This document shows positions 23,971 to 36,572 of a stretch of 64,000 bases of DNA, in pieces. Below the pieces are notes generated by a model. It ran no database searches. It was not told the origin of the DNA and was given only the letters and a program-made list of their open reading frames with translations. Source of the DNA: Naganishia liquefaciens. Its lineage: Eukaryota; Basidiomycota; Tremellomycetes; Filobasidiales; Filobasidiaceae. Position 1 is the first letter of the stretch. The number at the start of each line of letters is the position of its first letter. The DNA lies in NCBI GenBank assembly GCA_013423385.1, contig BLZA01000018.1, positions 558,001 through 622,000 of the forward strand, written 5' to 3'. Position numbers and translations under genes: made by a program.

Positions 23971-24010
23971 TGCAGGATGCCTGATGCGAATGCAGGATGC
24001 CTGATGCGAA
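23971..24010. repeat. Perfect 20-bp tandem duplication
   Basis: TGCAGGATGCCTGATGCGAA occurs twice back to back in the 199-bp gap between the convergent RIF1 and histidine kinase stop codons. The identity points to a recent event. Confidence 0.9.
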
Positions 24011-24058
24011 GGGAGTCGCGCTGCGCTGATGGTCGGACCATTACTCGCAATGGGCGAT

Positions 24059-27000
24059 TCAGACGGTGATATCAAATTTTGCACGGATGATGTTTTCGAG
24101 CTTAGACAGCTTCAAAGGCTATAACCAGAATCAGTCAAACGGCCTTATAGATAGGTGACGAGATATTCGTACCTTGGTGAACCATTTATCTATGCCGCAC
24201 GATTCGATACCATAAACCTTGGAAACATCGTCGGACTTCGCCGTCACAGCCCAGATCAAGCATGGAGGCAAATTGGCTTCCTTCTCGAATGCCCGAATAC
24301 CGATAGAGGCCTCGAATCCCGTTTTGACGGGCATCTCAATGTCCATCAGAACGACCTGAGGCAGAGTTTGCCTGTAGACGTCTATGGCAACCTGTCCGTT
24401 CTCAGCTTGAAAGCTCTGAATCTTCATCTTTCCCAGTTTGCCACAGAGCAGTTTGCGATTTATGAGATCATCCTCCGCCACGAGGACTGTGCGAAGAAAG
24501 AAAATGTTGGCCAGGAAGACTTGGTGACAAGAGTAAGCACAAACTCACCTCTGAGGTCATGAGCGTTTATCTTTTGCGATGTCGCATTTGAGCTGCGACG
24601 GGAGTCGGGAACAGGAATGTCCGGCGAAGGGACTCGAGTAAGTATGGCTTGATCATCCTCCTCATCTCCGTCTTCCATAAAGTCTCCACCATAAATGCCA
24701 GCAAGATCTCTGTCCTTTTCTCGATCGTGAGCCCATCGCAGATGAGAGTCGGCATCCCGTTCGTTACGGGAAAGATCGTGCTGATGCAACAACGCCCGAC
24801 CGACATCATCCGAAGGTATCATGGCGATGCGCCGTAGAAGTCTCGGGTAGAGAGGCCGGAACAGCCACTCGACACGCAGGTTCTCATCTCCATTCAGAAA
24901 ATGTTCCCGCTGAGCCGAATTATACATCGAGGAGTGTCCTAGGCGGATAAGGCGGATATCGCGCTGGGCAGCAGCGTTCTTGATATCTGCGAATTCAGCA
25001 TTCACATTATACCCAGCTTCGATCACGAAGATATCGGAGTCCGAGATATGACCAAGCGTCACATTGATTGCTTTGATCTGATTTCGGAGGGTGTGGCCGA
25101 GTTGCTGGATTCCAATATTGGCGTCCCGATCAAAGCCAATGAGGCAGATTTTGCAGTCTACAGGCCGGAAATGATGTTCATGCGAGTCTGAACCGACATC
25201 CTCGTTTTGGATTTTGAGGGGAATCTCGAGAAGGGCAGTAGTACCCTTTTTAGGCTCTGTCTTGAACGCCAGGGTGCCACCCATAAGGTCTACCGTCCTG
25301 TGAGCTAAAGTCACGCCCAATCCCGCACCGGGCTGCTCATGCGAAATCCATTAGCTCACCGGCAAGGTTCTGGGCAAGGACGGGCGACTCACAGTGCTTT
25401 GATCGCACTTCGCATACGGTTGAAAAATCTTGTGATCCGCAAATTCTTGGGGCATGCCATGACCGGTGTCTGTAATACGGATTGAGATGATGGAAGTCGG
25501 CAAAGAAGCTTCATAACCTTCGGGAACACTGTCCTTTCGGGAAATATCCTCGCATACTAGAGAAATGTAACCCGTTCGAGTAGCCTGACAAGCGTTAAGC
25601 AGTAGCTGATGTATCGCGCTGCACATTCGGAAGGGGGATCAGGCACGTTTCGACAGACATCTGCGGATGATCCCGTACCTTTGCAAAGGATAGACATCTC
25701 GGGTCAGCAGCCAGGTACCAGTCTCCCGCGGCACGATCTCGATCATCAATTCGACTTGATCCATCGTGTTATCACCCGCTAACTGTCGATTTTTCGTCTC
25801 TCGCTTTCTTGCGTCTTCCATCGCTATTGTCAGGAGCTCATCCACATTTATTACTGACTCCTCCCCATCAGAGCCACGCTTTTCACCAAACTCGCCACCT
25901 ATCTCCAGGTAGTTCGTGACTGCGTCTAAAAGATGCCGCATGCGCCGACTGCTGGTCTGAGCACCAGTCGCATATTTTTCGAGTTCTTGCAAGACTTCTA
26001 TTGGCACAGAGCTGTGCTGTTGTTTGCTTTCCTCCAGCAGACATAGCATTTCCTCAATATAGTTGCTCATTTCTACCGCGCAACCACGTTAAACCTGGAA
26101 CACAGACTTTGGTGAAACATTCACTTACGATGCATTGGCGTTTTCAGTTCATGATTGGCCATGCGTGCAAAAGCCCGCTATGTGTCGCAGCGATTAGACA
26201 AGCTCGGATTACTGAAATATTGGTAGGCGTACCTGTGCTTCATCCACCGCGCTCAAACGATTCCGCAACGAGCTCGCCATCAACGTTCCGCACATCGTTT
26301 CACTAGACATCCATCAGTTTCGTTGTATGCAGGTTTACTGAGCGGAGCGATGGCGGTACTCACACAAAAGCCAATATGCTCTGGTCGTAGGAGTAATAAA
26401 GATCGCTCCAGCAGGCAATGAAAATGAAGGCGCATTGGCCGCGATAGTCAAAGATGGGCATACCTGTCCAAAGGGTACATTAGACACCGACAGGCAACTA
26501 TGGCTTTATTACCCACTTAAACTGGTGGAGGTGCCCTCCGGCAGGATGGCATTCATACTGTCTGCCAGATCCTATTCAGGTCGAATGGCAATTAACAGTT
26601 GTTCCATGCGATTGGACAATTACGTACTTCAGAGTCATCCCTTTCGAACCAAAAACGGCGTGCTTGCAGATTGACGGAAATGAAAGCGGTTAAGGCTTCT
26701 TTTGCCGTCGTTGATGTAAAATCAAATTCTAGGCCCTCGACGTCGGCCCAATAGCCGAGCAAGGGCACCTGCGCAATCACGTCATGTTTTTCAGTGCCCT
26801 TCCGCTCTTGGTGATTGTCGATCGGGAATCCTACTTTAGTGGCAGCATCTACGGCGGCTTGTTGTTCATTGCGACGACGTTTGCCAGGCAGGAAGCGGAC
26901 TTGAGGATGGTAGCGGCCGACGTCCTCGTACTGCAGGTTTCGTGCTCTATTTTCCTCTGCCCGCCCGGTCGGAGCTCGCGACGACATGAGGTGACTGGAA

Positions 27001-30000
27001 CGAGAGGATATACTACTTTGCCGAGTCGTGGCGGTACCTGTCGTGCGGCTACCTGTTTGTTCGTGCTTGCTGCCGGTTGAGCTGCTTTTGTCAGCGGATG
27101 TGGGGTAGAAGATATGGAAGCATGTGGTATCAATGATGAGACAAGCAGTAGCATTTAATGTTTCACCGATGATTCGGCAACTCTGGCAGCAACATATCAG
27201 CTGCTGAGGGTGTTAGTCGATGTTCGAAGTGCCCACCTCGTCATAACTGAAATTCAGGCGAGACAGAGTGAAGTCAGTCATCCAAGCCGATTCTCTGATT
27301 GGAAAGAACTGACAGATCGACTTTATCATGCTGTACTTTATCCGGGAGATGAACCACTCCATATTCGTTTGTGTCGGAGTCACTGCCAGAGCCCATTGCC
27401 CGGTCTCTGCCCTTTTTCTTCTTCTTTCGCTTCATCCCTGGAATCTGCTGCACTTGCAAACAATCACGAAGAAACTGGACAGATGCTTGAAAGCGCAAAC
27501 CGAATCAGATGTCGATGCGAAAGACTTCGGTGAAATGACATACTTTCGTGTAATATCTGCTGAAATTTCTGGTCTTCATGAACGTAGAGAAGCTCGAGTT
27601 CTCCAGCTATACAAGCCGCGAGATCTTGCTTTAAGTCCGGTTAAGTATCACGATAAGCATTCCGCCAGGGCTGCCTGACATCAGCTTACCAGTGCGAGTT
27701 CGATGTCCTCATTGAAGTCCGGCCGCGGCTTGTCGTCAGCAACGCAAAGCGTGCCTTTATAGCGAAGTAGAGCATTACGATGTCAAACTCGTTCAAACGC
27801 TGCCCTGCTTGTCTACTTACCAATAGTGACTTTATTTCGACCAAAATTCATGGTCAAAGGCGCCCCGCAGTAAGCTCGAATATTTCCGGAAGCTATCCAA
27901 GGCTATCCTCAAAGTTTTAATCAGCAAAAGAGCCTCGCGCACAAAAGCTGGACTTACATGTTTTTGAAATCGCCAGTCATTTGATGCTGGTAGGCACGAA
28001 TTGATCTGAATACCGAGAAGGAACCAGCGCTAGAGCATCACTCACCGTCAGGGACGGTCATGCATCTGTCGGACGACAAAGCCGTATGTGTGCATATACC
28101 GAGATCATACTCTGCTTCGACGATATCACTGCCGATCTAGAATCGCCGATGTGTATGAGCATTTCTTCCGAGACGACCATTCCAAAGCTTACCCTCGACG
28201 GACATATCTGTGAATCCTCTCCGAGTACCGTGATCATGGCAATTTTCTGTGGGGACAGATCACAGCATTTCCTTGAGTTGGCAGGATCGACGAGCCGTTG
28301 TTGCGTTCACTTACAGTTTCACAGATCTAGTTGAATGCAGGGAAGACAGTGAGATTAGCACAAAGCAAACGCATGCAATCTTGACTTACTGCCTTGGCTA
28401 GCCTGACGTAACGATCCAACGCCGCTCTGTGAATATCTTCACCAGGGCGATCCAAACCGAGCTTCCGTCTTTGAGGCCCCAAGTATCAGCGAGGCGCCCT
28501 GCTAGGTTGTACTTATATTCGAACGGAGCGCGACATACATGGCTTTCAGTCTTCTGTGAACATCGGCTGGAGACTGCTTTGGCGCCGTCAGGTGCCCTCT
28601 CTTTTTCCAAACCACTGCCATTCGAAGGGCTTCCGATCTTTGTCGAGCATCAACGTCATACCGCCGCGCATCCCCGGAGGTCTCCGAGTCGAAATGATGT
28701 CTGGCTGATACTGTTCGGGGGGGCTGATCAAACGACTGTCGATTGGCACTATACTGGGCGCGCCTTTGCGATGAACTCGCGGAAGGGTCAAAGGGTTGAG
28801 TATTGGAGAAGATCGGAGTATCCGCTTCGCTCATCTCTTCTTCCACCAATTGAGGCAACGAGGCCTTGAAGGTTGACGGATTGCTCTCTTTCTCGAGTGG
28901 AAGCTGTCTAGAATCTGGTGGAGATGTTTGGCCCATTGCTCCAATTCGGGACCGCGACGTTCGAGGAGATAGCAACTGGTCAGGATTTTGCGTTGTGTGA
29001 TCGTTGGCGCGAGGCGATTTATCAAAAGAGGTTGTAAGCGGTATTGTCTGTAATGCTTCTCCTGAGGATGAGAGATTGCGATCCGACTTCGTATGACCAC
29101 CTATACGGATCTTCTGTTCGTTTTCTGTACTTATCAGACCGGAATCCTCACTGCCTTCTTGCTGCTGAACTTCATCGGAAGGCGTGAGATTCTGCGATCG
29201 GTCTTGACGCTTATTGTCGGCTTCTCCTCCCAAGTCTGAAAGATCGGCCAACTTTTTGGTAACATCCGATAACGCAGGCGACGGAGCTTGTGTTGCATCG
29301 TCACTTTCCGACAGTATAGGCCGTTGTAACATCTTCGCCGAGCTCTGGCCAAGCATTCTGGCCAGATCCCGTTGCTGCTGTGCTGCCGGGGATGACCAAT
29401 GCGGCGAGGGTTCTTGCCGGTTCTGATCTGCCCATGGCGAAGCCGAGACTCTCATTCCAGACTGATATTTCGACGAGCCGTCCTCGTATCCCTCGGCGTC
29501 TATGTTGGGTATTTCCGGATCTTGGTTGTCCCGTGCGCTTGGCGTGTTAGCTTGAGGCGTCGCCATGAGCGGAGATACAAGGCCGGACGGCAAGGGAGAG
29601 TTGATTCCCGAATTCTCGCGTGATAACGCATCTTTCGTTTCAGTAGAATAGTCGCGGGAAGACCGTGAATTTCCCGACAAATCGTTACTAGAGTAAATAC
29701 TGCTGCTTGATCGTCGTGGATTGATAAAGGCAGATGCGAGTTGACCAGAAGAGCTCGGCCGATGACCGACATCTCCGAATCCATAGTCCGAGTCCTTGCC
29801 GCTGGCCGGCATTTTGGCTGTCGGCGGTATCATGGGCGATCCAGAAAGTGGGCTCTTCGCCTGATCATCTGGCGGATTGACGATCAAGAATCTCTCCGAG
29901 TGGTTGACATTGTCGCCAGTCGTATATCTGCAACGCCGGTTTTAGTGTGCATTTACAATTCGTGCTGGTTTAACGGAACTCACTCTTGATAAAAAGCATT

Positions 30001-30444
30001 CCATTCCTCCTCCGTTTCTGGAGGACGATATCGATTATCGGGAAGCTTGAAACGCCAGCTCATGCCGCAACGCTTCACAGCACTGGCTTGATTTTGCCCC
30101 GAGCGCCTCCTCTGGCGACCTCCCTGAGCGACCTGCTCAACATCTTGCGCAGTTCCCACAGCCGAGTTTGCGCGATCCCGCGCGTTACATTCCGTTATCG
30201 CATCATTCTCTAACGCATCGGATACAGCACTGTCTGGGACAACTTGTTCGTTGCTGTCCCCAGAATGAGTCGATGATGTCTCGCTGAATTCCGGTATGGC
30301 ATTCAGCGTCGATTGCGGATTCTCGACGTCCGCGCCTCGTTCCAGCTCTGAGGGGCCGGCCATGAGCGCGCCCTCGATATCCTTGAGCTTTCGACAAACG
30401 TCGCTGATCCGGAATGGGTTGCTGTGATACCAGAAAGACGGCAT
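24059..30444 (-). CDS. GAF-containing hybrid histidine kinase
   Basis: Twenty-two exons (first 29984-30444, second 28539-29927, last 24059-24118) sum to 5094 nt, 1697 aa, with every phase closing. Residues 1-616 are mostly disordered and Ser-rich. About 617-1017 form a GAF-like sensor region with a Lys/Arg-rich insert. The H-box reads FARMANHELKTPMH, with the phosphoacceptor at His1098. The ATPase domain has an N-box (LLLNACQAT, Asn1245), a G1 box DTGHGMP (Asp1287) and a G2 box GAGLG (1314-1318). A long linker leads to a receiver domain with the acidic pair Asp1579/1580, the acceptor Asp1622, Thr1655 and Lys1678. All catalytic residues are present, so it should phosphorelay to a Ypd1-type protein. 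Exons of 12 and 10 nt occur at 28315-28326 and 27237-27246. The exon 10 acceptor (27592) is the weakest junction. The signal is unknown. Confidence 0.88.
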
Positions 30445-31068
30445 GAGTGAGTATCGTTATCTTGAAGAATTCGGGCCAAGACAGTATCCGACATACTATG
30501 GTTTTTAATTGGGGCTCCGACTTAGACGACCATAATTCCACGAGACGACTTGCTCGAGCGCACGTAGAGAGGCGTTGCGGCAAGATTGCGGACTATTGCA
30601 GCGACCGAGAAGTATCAGATGACTGATGCCGCTGCCGACGATAAGCTCGTCTGATACAACAAAACTGAGCCCCTGCGACGGAAAACGCAACAGGGATCGT
30701 CACTGACGAGACTAGCTGGCCTTACGTAATCAGTATTCTTGCGCGGCTCGCTTCCCTTTGACGATCAAGAGATGCTTCCGCTTTTAGCTGGAAAGCGGAC
30801 ATCCAGCTTGCCGATTTCGCCGATTATGGCTGACTTGCGCCCCTCTCAGCTTTCGACGCTACCCCTGACGGGTCGCTATTAGGATATTGGGGTCGCATTG
30901 GCGACTCATAAGAGAGAATCGAGCTAGGGATAAGAGGTCTAGACAGTCGAAAAATGGCTACAAGTGCAATCGAGGGATACGCGACCCCGCAACGAATGCG
31001 TCGCACGGGCCAGGGACGACGCTTGTGTAATCACGAGAATGATGCCTCGGTTGAATCACTTGTTATAC
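30445..31068. other. Upstream region of the histidine kinase; no gene
   Basis: This 624-bp stretch lies between the kinase ATG and the OST1 stop codon. Both genes are on the minus strand, so it serves as the kinase promoter and the OST1 downstream region. I see no open frame of note. Confidence 0.5.
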
Positions 31069-32830
31069 TCATCCTACAACTGGGGCTACTTTGGAGAACC
31101 TCACATCCAGTCTTTTAGCCAATGCGATTGCAACAAAGCAGATGGCGCTTGCCGTTCCCACAGTCACCAACTTCTGGACTTGGGCTCGGAAGGGATAGGT
31201 ATATGTCACCTGTAACACAAATGCTGTTCAGCCATCACCCAAATGAGCGACATTGCAGGAAGAAACGTACATAGACATCTTGCTCATGTTTTTCGACACA
31301 CATCCTCTTCTTGATGGTGATCCTCGGACGACCGATTGAGTCGAGATAAGTCTTGTGTACTGAGTGCTCGATCGCGTCAACTTGGAAAGGCACGGTCACG
31401 TTGACATTTCTGGACGCACGACATCAGTAGATGACCTTGTTTGCGTGCCTTCGAGAGCGTCTACTTACTGTGCACCCTCTGGCAGCGTGATGACCAACTC
31501 GGCATCATCTACCACAACTCCAGGTAGAGCCGTCATGAACGGCACACGAAGAACCTTCTTCGATTCGGATCCTTTGACGCTCTTGAGCCACTCGCCAAGC
31601 TGCATATCCCATCCCACAACGAATTCATCCATCCAGCCTCCCAGAACTGGGTACCGCGGTCGCAACTCGAGGATTGCAGGGCCGCCCCGAATGGGGTTGG
31701 AAGGGCGGAAGTTGGATGTCGAGATGTTGCCGACGACATCATAGTAGTATGGGCTATGCGAGTTGGGTGGCAACGGGTAGATGATGTTGCGGATGATTTG
31801 GGCTGGGAAAGTGGGACGGAATCGAGCCATTTGGTAATGCAGACGAGAGAATTGGCCTTTTAGGCTGCATCCAGGCGGGTTAGACAGTACCGCTGAACGC
31901 CGTCTCAGTCGGATACTTACTGCGCTCCAGTGTTGACCAATTTGACGTGATCCTCGATGTTCAGGTTGTTTCCCCAATGGCTGACTTCTGCCAGTCGGGT
32001 AAGCTTTTCGATGGTCTTGACAGGCTCTTCATAGGGGTAGTGAATCTTCATGGGGACTTGCTTGAAGCCTTTTCTTCGAGTAAGGGATCCTGTTGCGGAG
32101 ATGGAAACGGTCGCCGGAACCGACGCGTAAGGGCCCAAGGTGAGCGTCCCTCCTGCCTTTTTGAAAGGATTGCCGCCGACAGAGACATATTCGTCGGAGG
32201 GAGTGGAGTGCGAGATGATTTTTTTAGCCGGGGAGCTATGCGCAATTCGTCAGCAAGGTCGACCGAGATGACAGTTGTCTGCTCACCGATATTTTACCGT
32301 CTCCTTCTTCGTCGGGTACAAGCTCTCGACCAAGGTGGTGTTGCTCTCAAACATCAAGAGCTGCTCGTCGTCCTGGCCGATGGACGCTGGCAAGGGATGC
32401 GACCGGTGAACTAGGACTTGTAAGAGTGTAAATGTGGTGGGCGTGTTGGCAGACACCTCGAGTGGAATCGTCACTGTCTTCCGACTATGGCGCATCCGAT
32501 CAGACCTCAGTCGTCAATGACTCAAGGCTCAACTCACCCATCTGATGCACTGGATACGACTAGAGAATCCCACACCTTGGAGCCCTGAACGACCTCCCAG
32601 TAGTCTGTTCCCTCCACACGGTTCTCATCGTCAGGGCCCTTCAATACAAGCTCATAGCCCCCCGCGTCTTCCTTGAGCTTCCGAACCGTGTACACCGTCT
32701 GCACATTCGTTGTCGCGCCGCCGAGCTCGTACGTCCGCTGGATCTGCGTGTTTTCATACGCTGTGGAATCAAGCGCCAGTGTTGCAACCGCTGTGGCGAC
32801 AATTGCCGAGAAGGCGGAGAGGAACCGCAT
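31069..32830 (-). CDS. OST1: Oligosaccharyltransferase subunit Ost1 (ribophorin I)
   Basis: Six exons give 493 aa: 32538-32830, 32287-32484, 31921-32235, 31469-31864, 31271-31409 and 31069-31209. A signal peptide precedes the conserved N-terminus (IQRTYELGGATTNVQTVYTV). The middle holds RRKGFKQVPMKIHYPYEEP and a tyrosine-rich PYYYDVVGNIS block, both typical of ribophorin I. A hydrophobic segment near the end (TASAICFVAIALA) is the membrane anchor, followed by a short cytosolic tail. The protein is a structural subunit of the ER complex that moves the N-glycan to Asn residues. Length and architecture match the family. Confidence 0.93.
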
Positions 32831-33147
32831 GATGCCAGTGGTACCAGACGTCTCGTGTGTGGAACGGTGAACAGCTCTTGAGCTTGCTATCTATCCACTC
32901 GGGAGAGGTTGATGAGGTGTACCCTTCCCCGCAGCCGATCGACGCGTTTGCCGGACATGCCCTCTTGCCTCGCCGCGCGCGAGACAACTCAGGGCGACTG
33001 CCATTTCCCAAGTGATGTGATTCTCTCAGTCCTCGGATGTAATACACTCAATCTGTCCAATACGCATCTTGTCGAATCATTCTTGCACCACGGTCGTGAT
33101 CCGCTCTCTGTCTCTACGAATCCTCACAAGAAAAAAAGCTGCCCAAC
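32831..33147. promoter_or_regulatory. Bidirectional promoter of OST1 and SmE
   Basis: Only 317 bp separate the two start codons. A CT-rich tract lies near the SmE side. No TATA box is evident, as is common for housekeeping genes. Confidence 0.6.
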
Positions 33148-34050
33148 ATGTCCGGTCGAAAGGTTATGGTCCAACCGATCGTAAGTGCTTGGTTCGTCGA
33201 GATCGTTACGCAACTGACAGCGACCTTCTTCGCTTTTTCATTGTCTCTCTCTCTATCACCGCTACCGTTCATCCGCATCAACCCCGATGATCTGGCGATG
33301 TGATCGCAGAACATTATCTTCAAACATCTCCAGACTGTGAGAAGTCGGGCAGGAGCGAATGCGATATCCGTCACTGTGACGCTGATGGTCTCTTTGTTTC
33401 TTCAGAAAACACCGGTGCAGATATGGTTGTATGATCAGAAGGATATGCGCATCGAAGGAACGATCATCGTGAGTTGTCCCCTCGAATTCTTCCTCGATGC
33501 GACGAGGAACAGCTTTGTCGCTGCGTTACAGTTGCCTAGATTTAACTAATGCTGTTCCTATAGGGCTTTGACGAGTTCATGAACGTGGTGCTGGATGACG
33601 CTTCGGAGGTTTTTGCCAAGACTGAAAAGCCAAGAAGGGCCCTTGGTGAGTGTTGCGTCGCCTCTTTACCAAGAATCAGTAAAAGCGGCGATAGAGTCGC
33701 TGGAGGCGACGGCTATCAGCCGGCGGCGAGAACATGAATGGAGATGTACAATCGAGGGAAAATTTGGAAGAGGGAGAACTCGGGCGAGGGGGAATTAAAT
33801 GCAGAGATGGGAAGCATGAGCGGACGCGATGGCGGTGGCATCGCGGTATCGGTCGACGCGACAGATACAGGTGGGGGGGAGGACCACCCTTCGGTCGGAA
33901 TGTGATGCTATCCTGCCCCAAAGTGACTTGCTCTATAGCCGCCACTTTGACTATCGTGTCTGTCTCGACATAGCTGATCGCCCTGTTTATCCAGGTCGAA
34001 TGATGCTCAAAGGCGACAACATCACCGCCATCCAGCCAGTTAACGTATAA
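33148..34050 (+). CDS. SME1: Small nuclear ribonucleoprotein SmE
   Basis: Five exons (33148-33180, 33310-33336, 33406-33468, 33564-33645, 33995-34050) give 86 aa. The product follows SmE throughout: NIIFKHLQ, VQIWLYDQKDMRIEG, GFDEFMNVVLDDA and the Sm2 motif MMLKGDNITAIQ. It is one of the seven Sm core proteins on spliceosomal U snRNAs. The last intron (33646-33994) is 349 nt, about six times the local norm, while all others are 69-129 nt. It could host a small RNA or an alternative exon; I see no convincing one. Confidence 0.95.
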
Positions 34051-35302
34051 GTTCACCCCTCGCGTTCGGGTCATGTAAAAAAGATAAGGGCATGTGAAGA
34101 TGCGATATGAGCAATACAGCATTCGATGCATTCAAGAAAGTACGAACGTCGGGAATGAGAATCGAAATCGTGCCCAGTGGGCCGATAAACAAGGCTCAAA
34201 AATAGCTTCCTGTCTCGACTTCCTCTTCGGATTGGACGACACGAGATTTCAAGGAGGATCGTCCATCGCTGTGCCATCGGTGTAAGAGCCAATGAGATAC
34301 GGTCGTCCTCGAAGTCAATGGGTTATGCCGATTTGCAGGGGCTTCTGCGTTTGGCCTTGACATATTCTTCGATTCGTACGCTCATCGGCGAGCCGAATTA
34401 TTCGTGACATGTTGAAAATTTGTCCTCGGGACTTGGATTGGAAGGGGAAGATGACTCTTAATCTGCATAAATGACCGCCAGAGCAACGCATTCCGTCCCC
34501 TTCCTGTTAGGGCCGCGTCTCCAAAGCATGGAAATGACCATGCAGGCCCGGAAATCGGGTGACAGGCTAGGAAGGGAGTGTGTCCTTGCCAATACATTCT
34601 TTGGTGCTTGTCATGTGCCACATTTCCTCTCATCTCTCCGCCATCAAGAATTGAGGCAGTGCCGTTGACTTCCGGATTAGTATTTGGTCCCATGAGCGGA
34701 AGTACGTTGATATCATTGTTCCATGAGCTATTGCATCCCAACGAATGTAGCAATACGGAGCCGACAAATAAGACATATATTATTATCAATCTATATCTGC
34801 TAATAGAATTCTAATATGTAAAGTGTGGTAGACTGTTGTATTTGGGGAACTGACAGGGTCGATATAAAAGGCTTCCAGTCTGGTCGGAATCGAGAGTTGG
34901 AAATTGAACGATTCAGAGCTGCTGTTCAACACTTGTGGCCTGAAATCCCAGCGAGAAAAATCTCGAGAGATCATCGGGATTCATTTCGTCAGGGGGATCA
35001 AGAGCCCAAGGAATTCGACCAGATCGGCAAAAATGGCGTTTGAGGACACATTATAGGGGCCAATTGTAGACGGTTTGAAGGAAAATCGAAGCGAACCGAA
35101 CATCAGTGAACGATCGAATTCAAAATCCGGAAAGTTGGCCGGAATGTCGAACGACGAAGGCATCCGTGATGAGTTCCGCCACTGTGCCTCTCAGAAGACA
35201 CTTGCATTCGGTGTTTCCTTATCGGTCCTCCGACGATAACGATAACAGAGCACCGCCGTCTCATCTTGGAAATCCCATCGGCTGAATCGCATTCCGTCAA
35301 AC
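34051..35302. other. Intergenic, AT-richer, with one orphan frame
   Basis: This 1.25-kb stretch has no recognised gene. A minus-strand ATG-to-stop frame of 60 codons (34981-35163, beginning MPSSFDIPANFPDFEFDRSL) has a natural amino-acid mix but no family I know. It lies close to, and divergent from, the NDUFAF6-like gene. It may be a small protein or a relic. The centre is clearly AT-rich around 34780-34830. Confidence 0.4.
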
Positions 35303-36524
35303 ATGTCGCATCAACGTCCAATTACCTCGACTCTGGGTGCTCTGCGCAGGAAGGGTGTGCCGCTATCGCATCGGCACTATGCCACGGCTAGCAAAGCATC
35401 TGTCGGAGGTACATCCGACCCCGGATCTTATTGCAGCGATTTTGTCAAGAAGTACGATCCCGAGGCGTGGTTGTGTCACTTTTTCTGGCCAAAAGACGTG
35501 AGAGATTTGTGGTTGGGATGGCGGGCTTTCAACGTGAGTCGAGCATAGCACATGGCAATGTCAACTCTGGAGTTGATGTTTGCTGCCTTTTGTGGACTAT
35601 AGCTCGAAATACACCAGGTTTCTGCTTCGGCAAAGCAGCCGACGATAGCGATGATGCGGTATCAGTTCTGGAGAGATGCGATCAAGTCAATTTGGAATGT
35701 GAGTCAGTTCATCAACAGAACCAGGCATGGGCCAAGTCCTGATCATAGCCTGCCTATCTACTTGATCAAGGACGCGCCACCAAATCATCCTGTAGCATTA
35801 CAGCTTCATAAAGCCAAGATGATGCGACCGATACAGCGATATCACTTGAAGCAGATAATCGATGCGAGGGTGCGCTTCAAGTTGTTCTCTACTTTTTCCC
35901 TTCTCATCTTTAGTCTCAGGCGAACGCATTACAAGGTCCACGCACACATGCAACGCTTCAAGCATATATCGAGGCTCAAGCCCCGCTGCAAAACGCCCTC
36001 CTTCTGGGTCCATTACCGCTCGTTTTGCCGCCGACACATCCAGCCACGTCCGATATCTCGCATACTCTGACCCACATCTCATCACTCCTCAGCACAACGT
36101 CATTGCTTCGATCGTTACCACTGAACGTCTCAAAGCGTATCAACACACTTCCTCGCGACGTTTGTGTCTCGCACGGTCTTGTCGAGGAAGAATTGTTCCG
36201 AAATGGAGCAGGAGCCAAGGGACTACAGGACGCGTGCTTCCAAGTGGGTACGAGGGGGATGGATGAGCTGATTACCGCGCGGAGTCACTTGAAGAACGGC
36301 AAGGTGGATCCAAAGGCAGCGACCCCGGTATTCTTGTCGACGGTGAGTTCATCGCGATTGAATGGCTTGAACGCATACTCAAATTCCGGGAGAAGGTTTC
36401 TGCAGAGAGGTACCTCAAACGGCTGGAAGCAGTAGACTTCAACCCTTTCCATCCGGATTTGCAGAAGGCAGATTGGAAACTCGCGCCCGTGATCATGAAG
36501 ACGGCATGGACGTCCAGATTGTAA
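35303..36524 (+). CDS. NDUFAF6-like mitochondrial complex I assembly factor
   Basis: Five exons (35303-35533, 35603-35698, 35771-35869, 35914-36342, 36396-36524) give 327 aa. A basic N-terminus suits mitochondrial import. The body follows the squalene/phytoene-synthase-like family of assembly factors: YCSDFVKKYDPEAWL, WRAFNLEI, RYQFWRDAIKSIW, the PNHPVAL block and FLSTVSAERYLKRLE. These proteins have the prenyl-synthase fold but lack the catalytic Asp-rich motifs, and they help build NADH dehydrogenase. The second intron was chosen to end at 35770 because this restores the conserved PPNHPVAL spacing; reading straight through is also open. The stop is 48 bp from the stop of the convergent GFA gene. 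Confidence 0.85.
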
Positions 36525-36572
36525 GGTTCATATACTAGCGAGATACATGGCTATCCACTATCCGATCGCGGA

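Noticed and set aside
28398-28610. Separate small minus-strand gene inside the kinase region
   Set aside because: It is the intron (28469-28538) and exon 3 of the histidine kinase read in a wrong frame.
33880-33980. Box C/D snoRNA in the long SmE intron
   Set aside because: The C box has a mismatch, no clear terminal stem or second box pair is visible; kept only as a weak idea in the findings.
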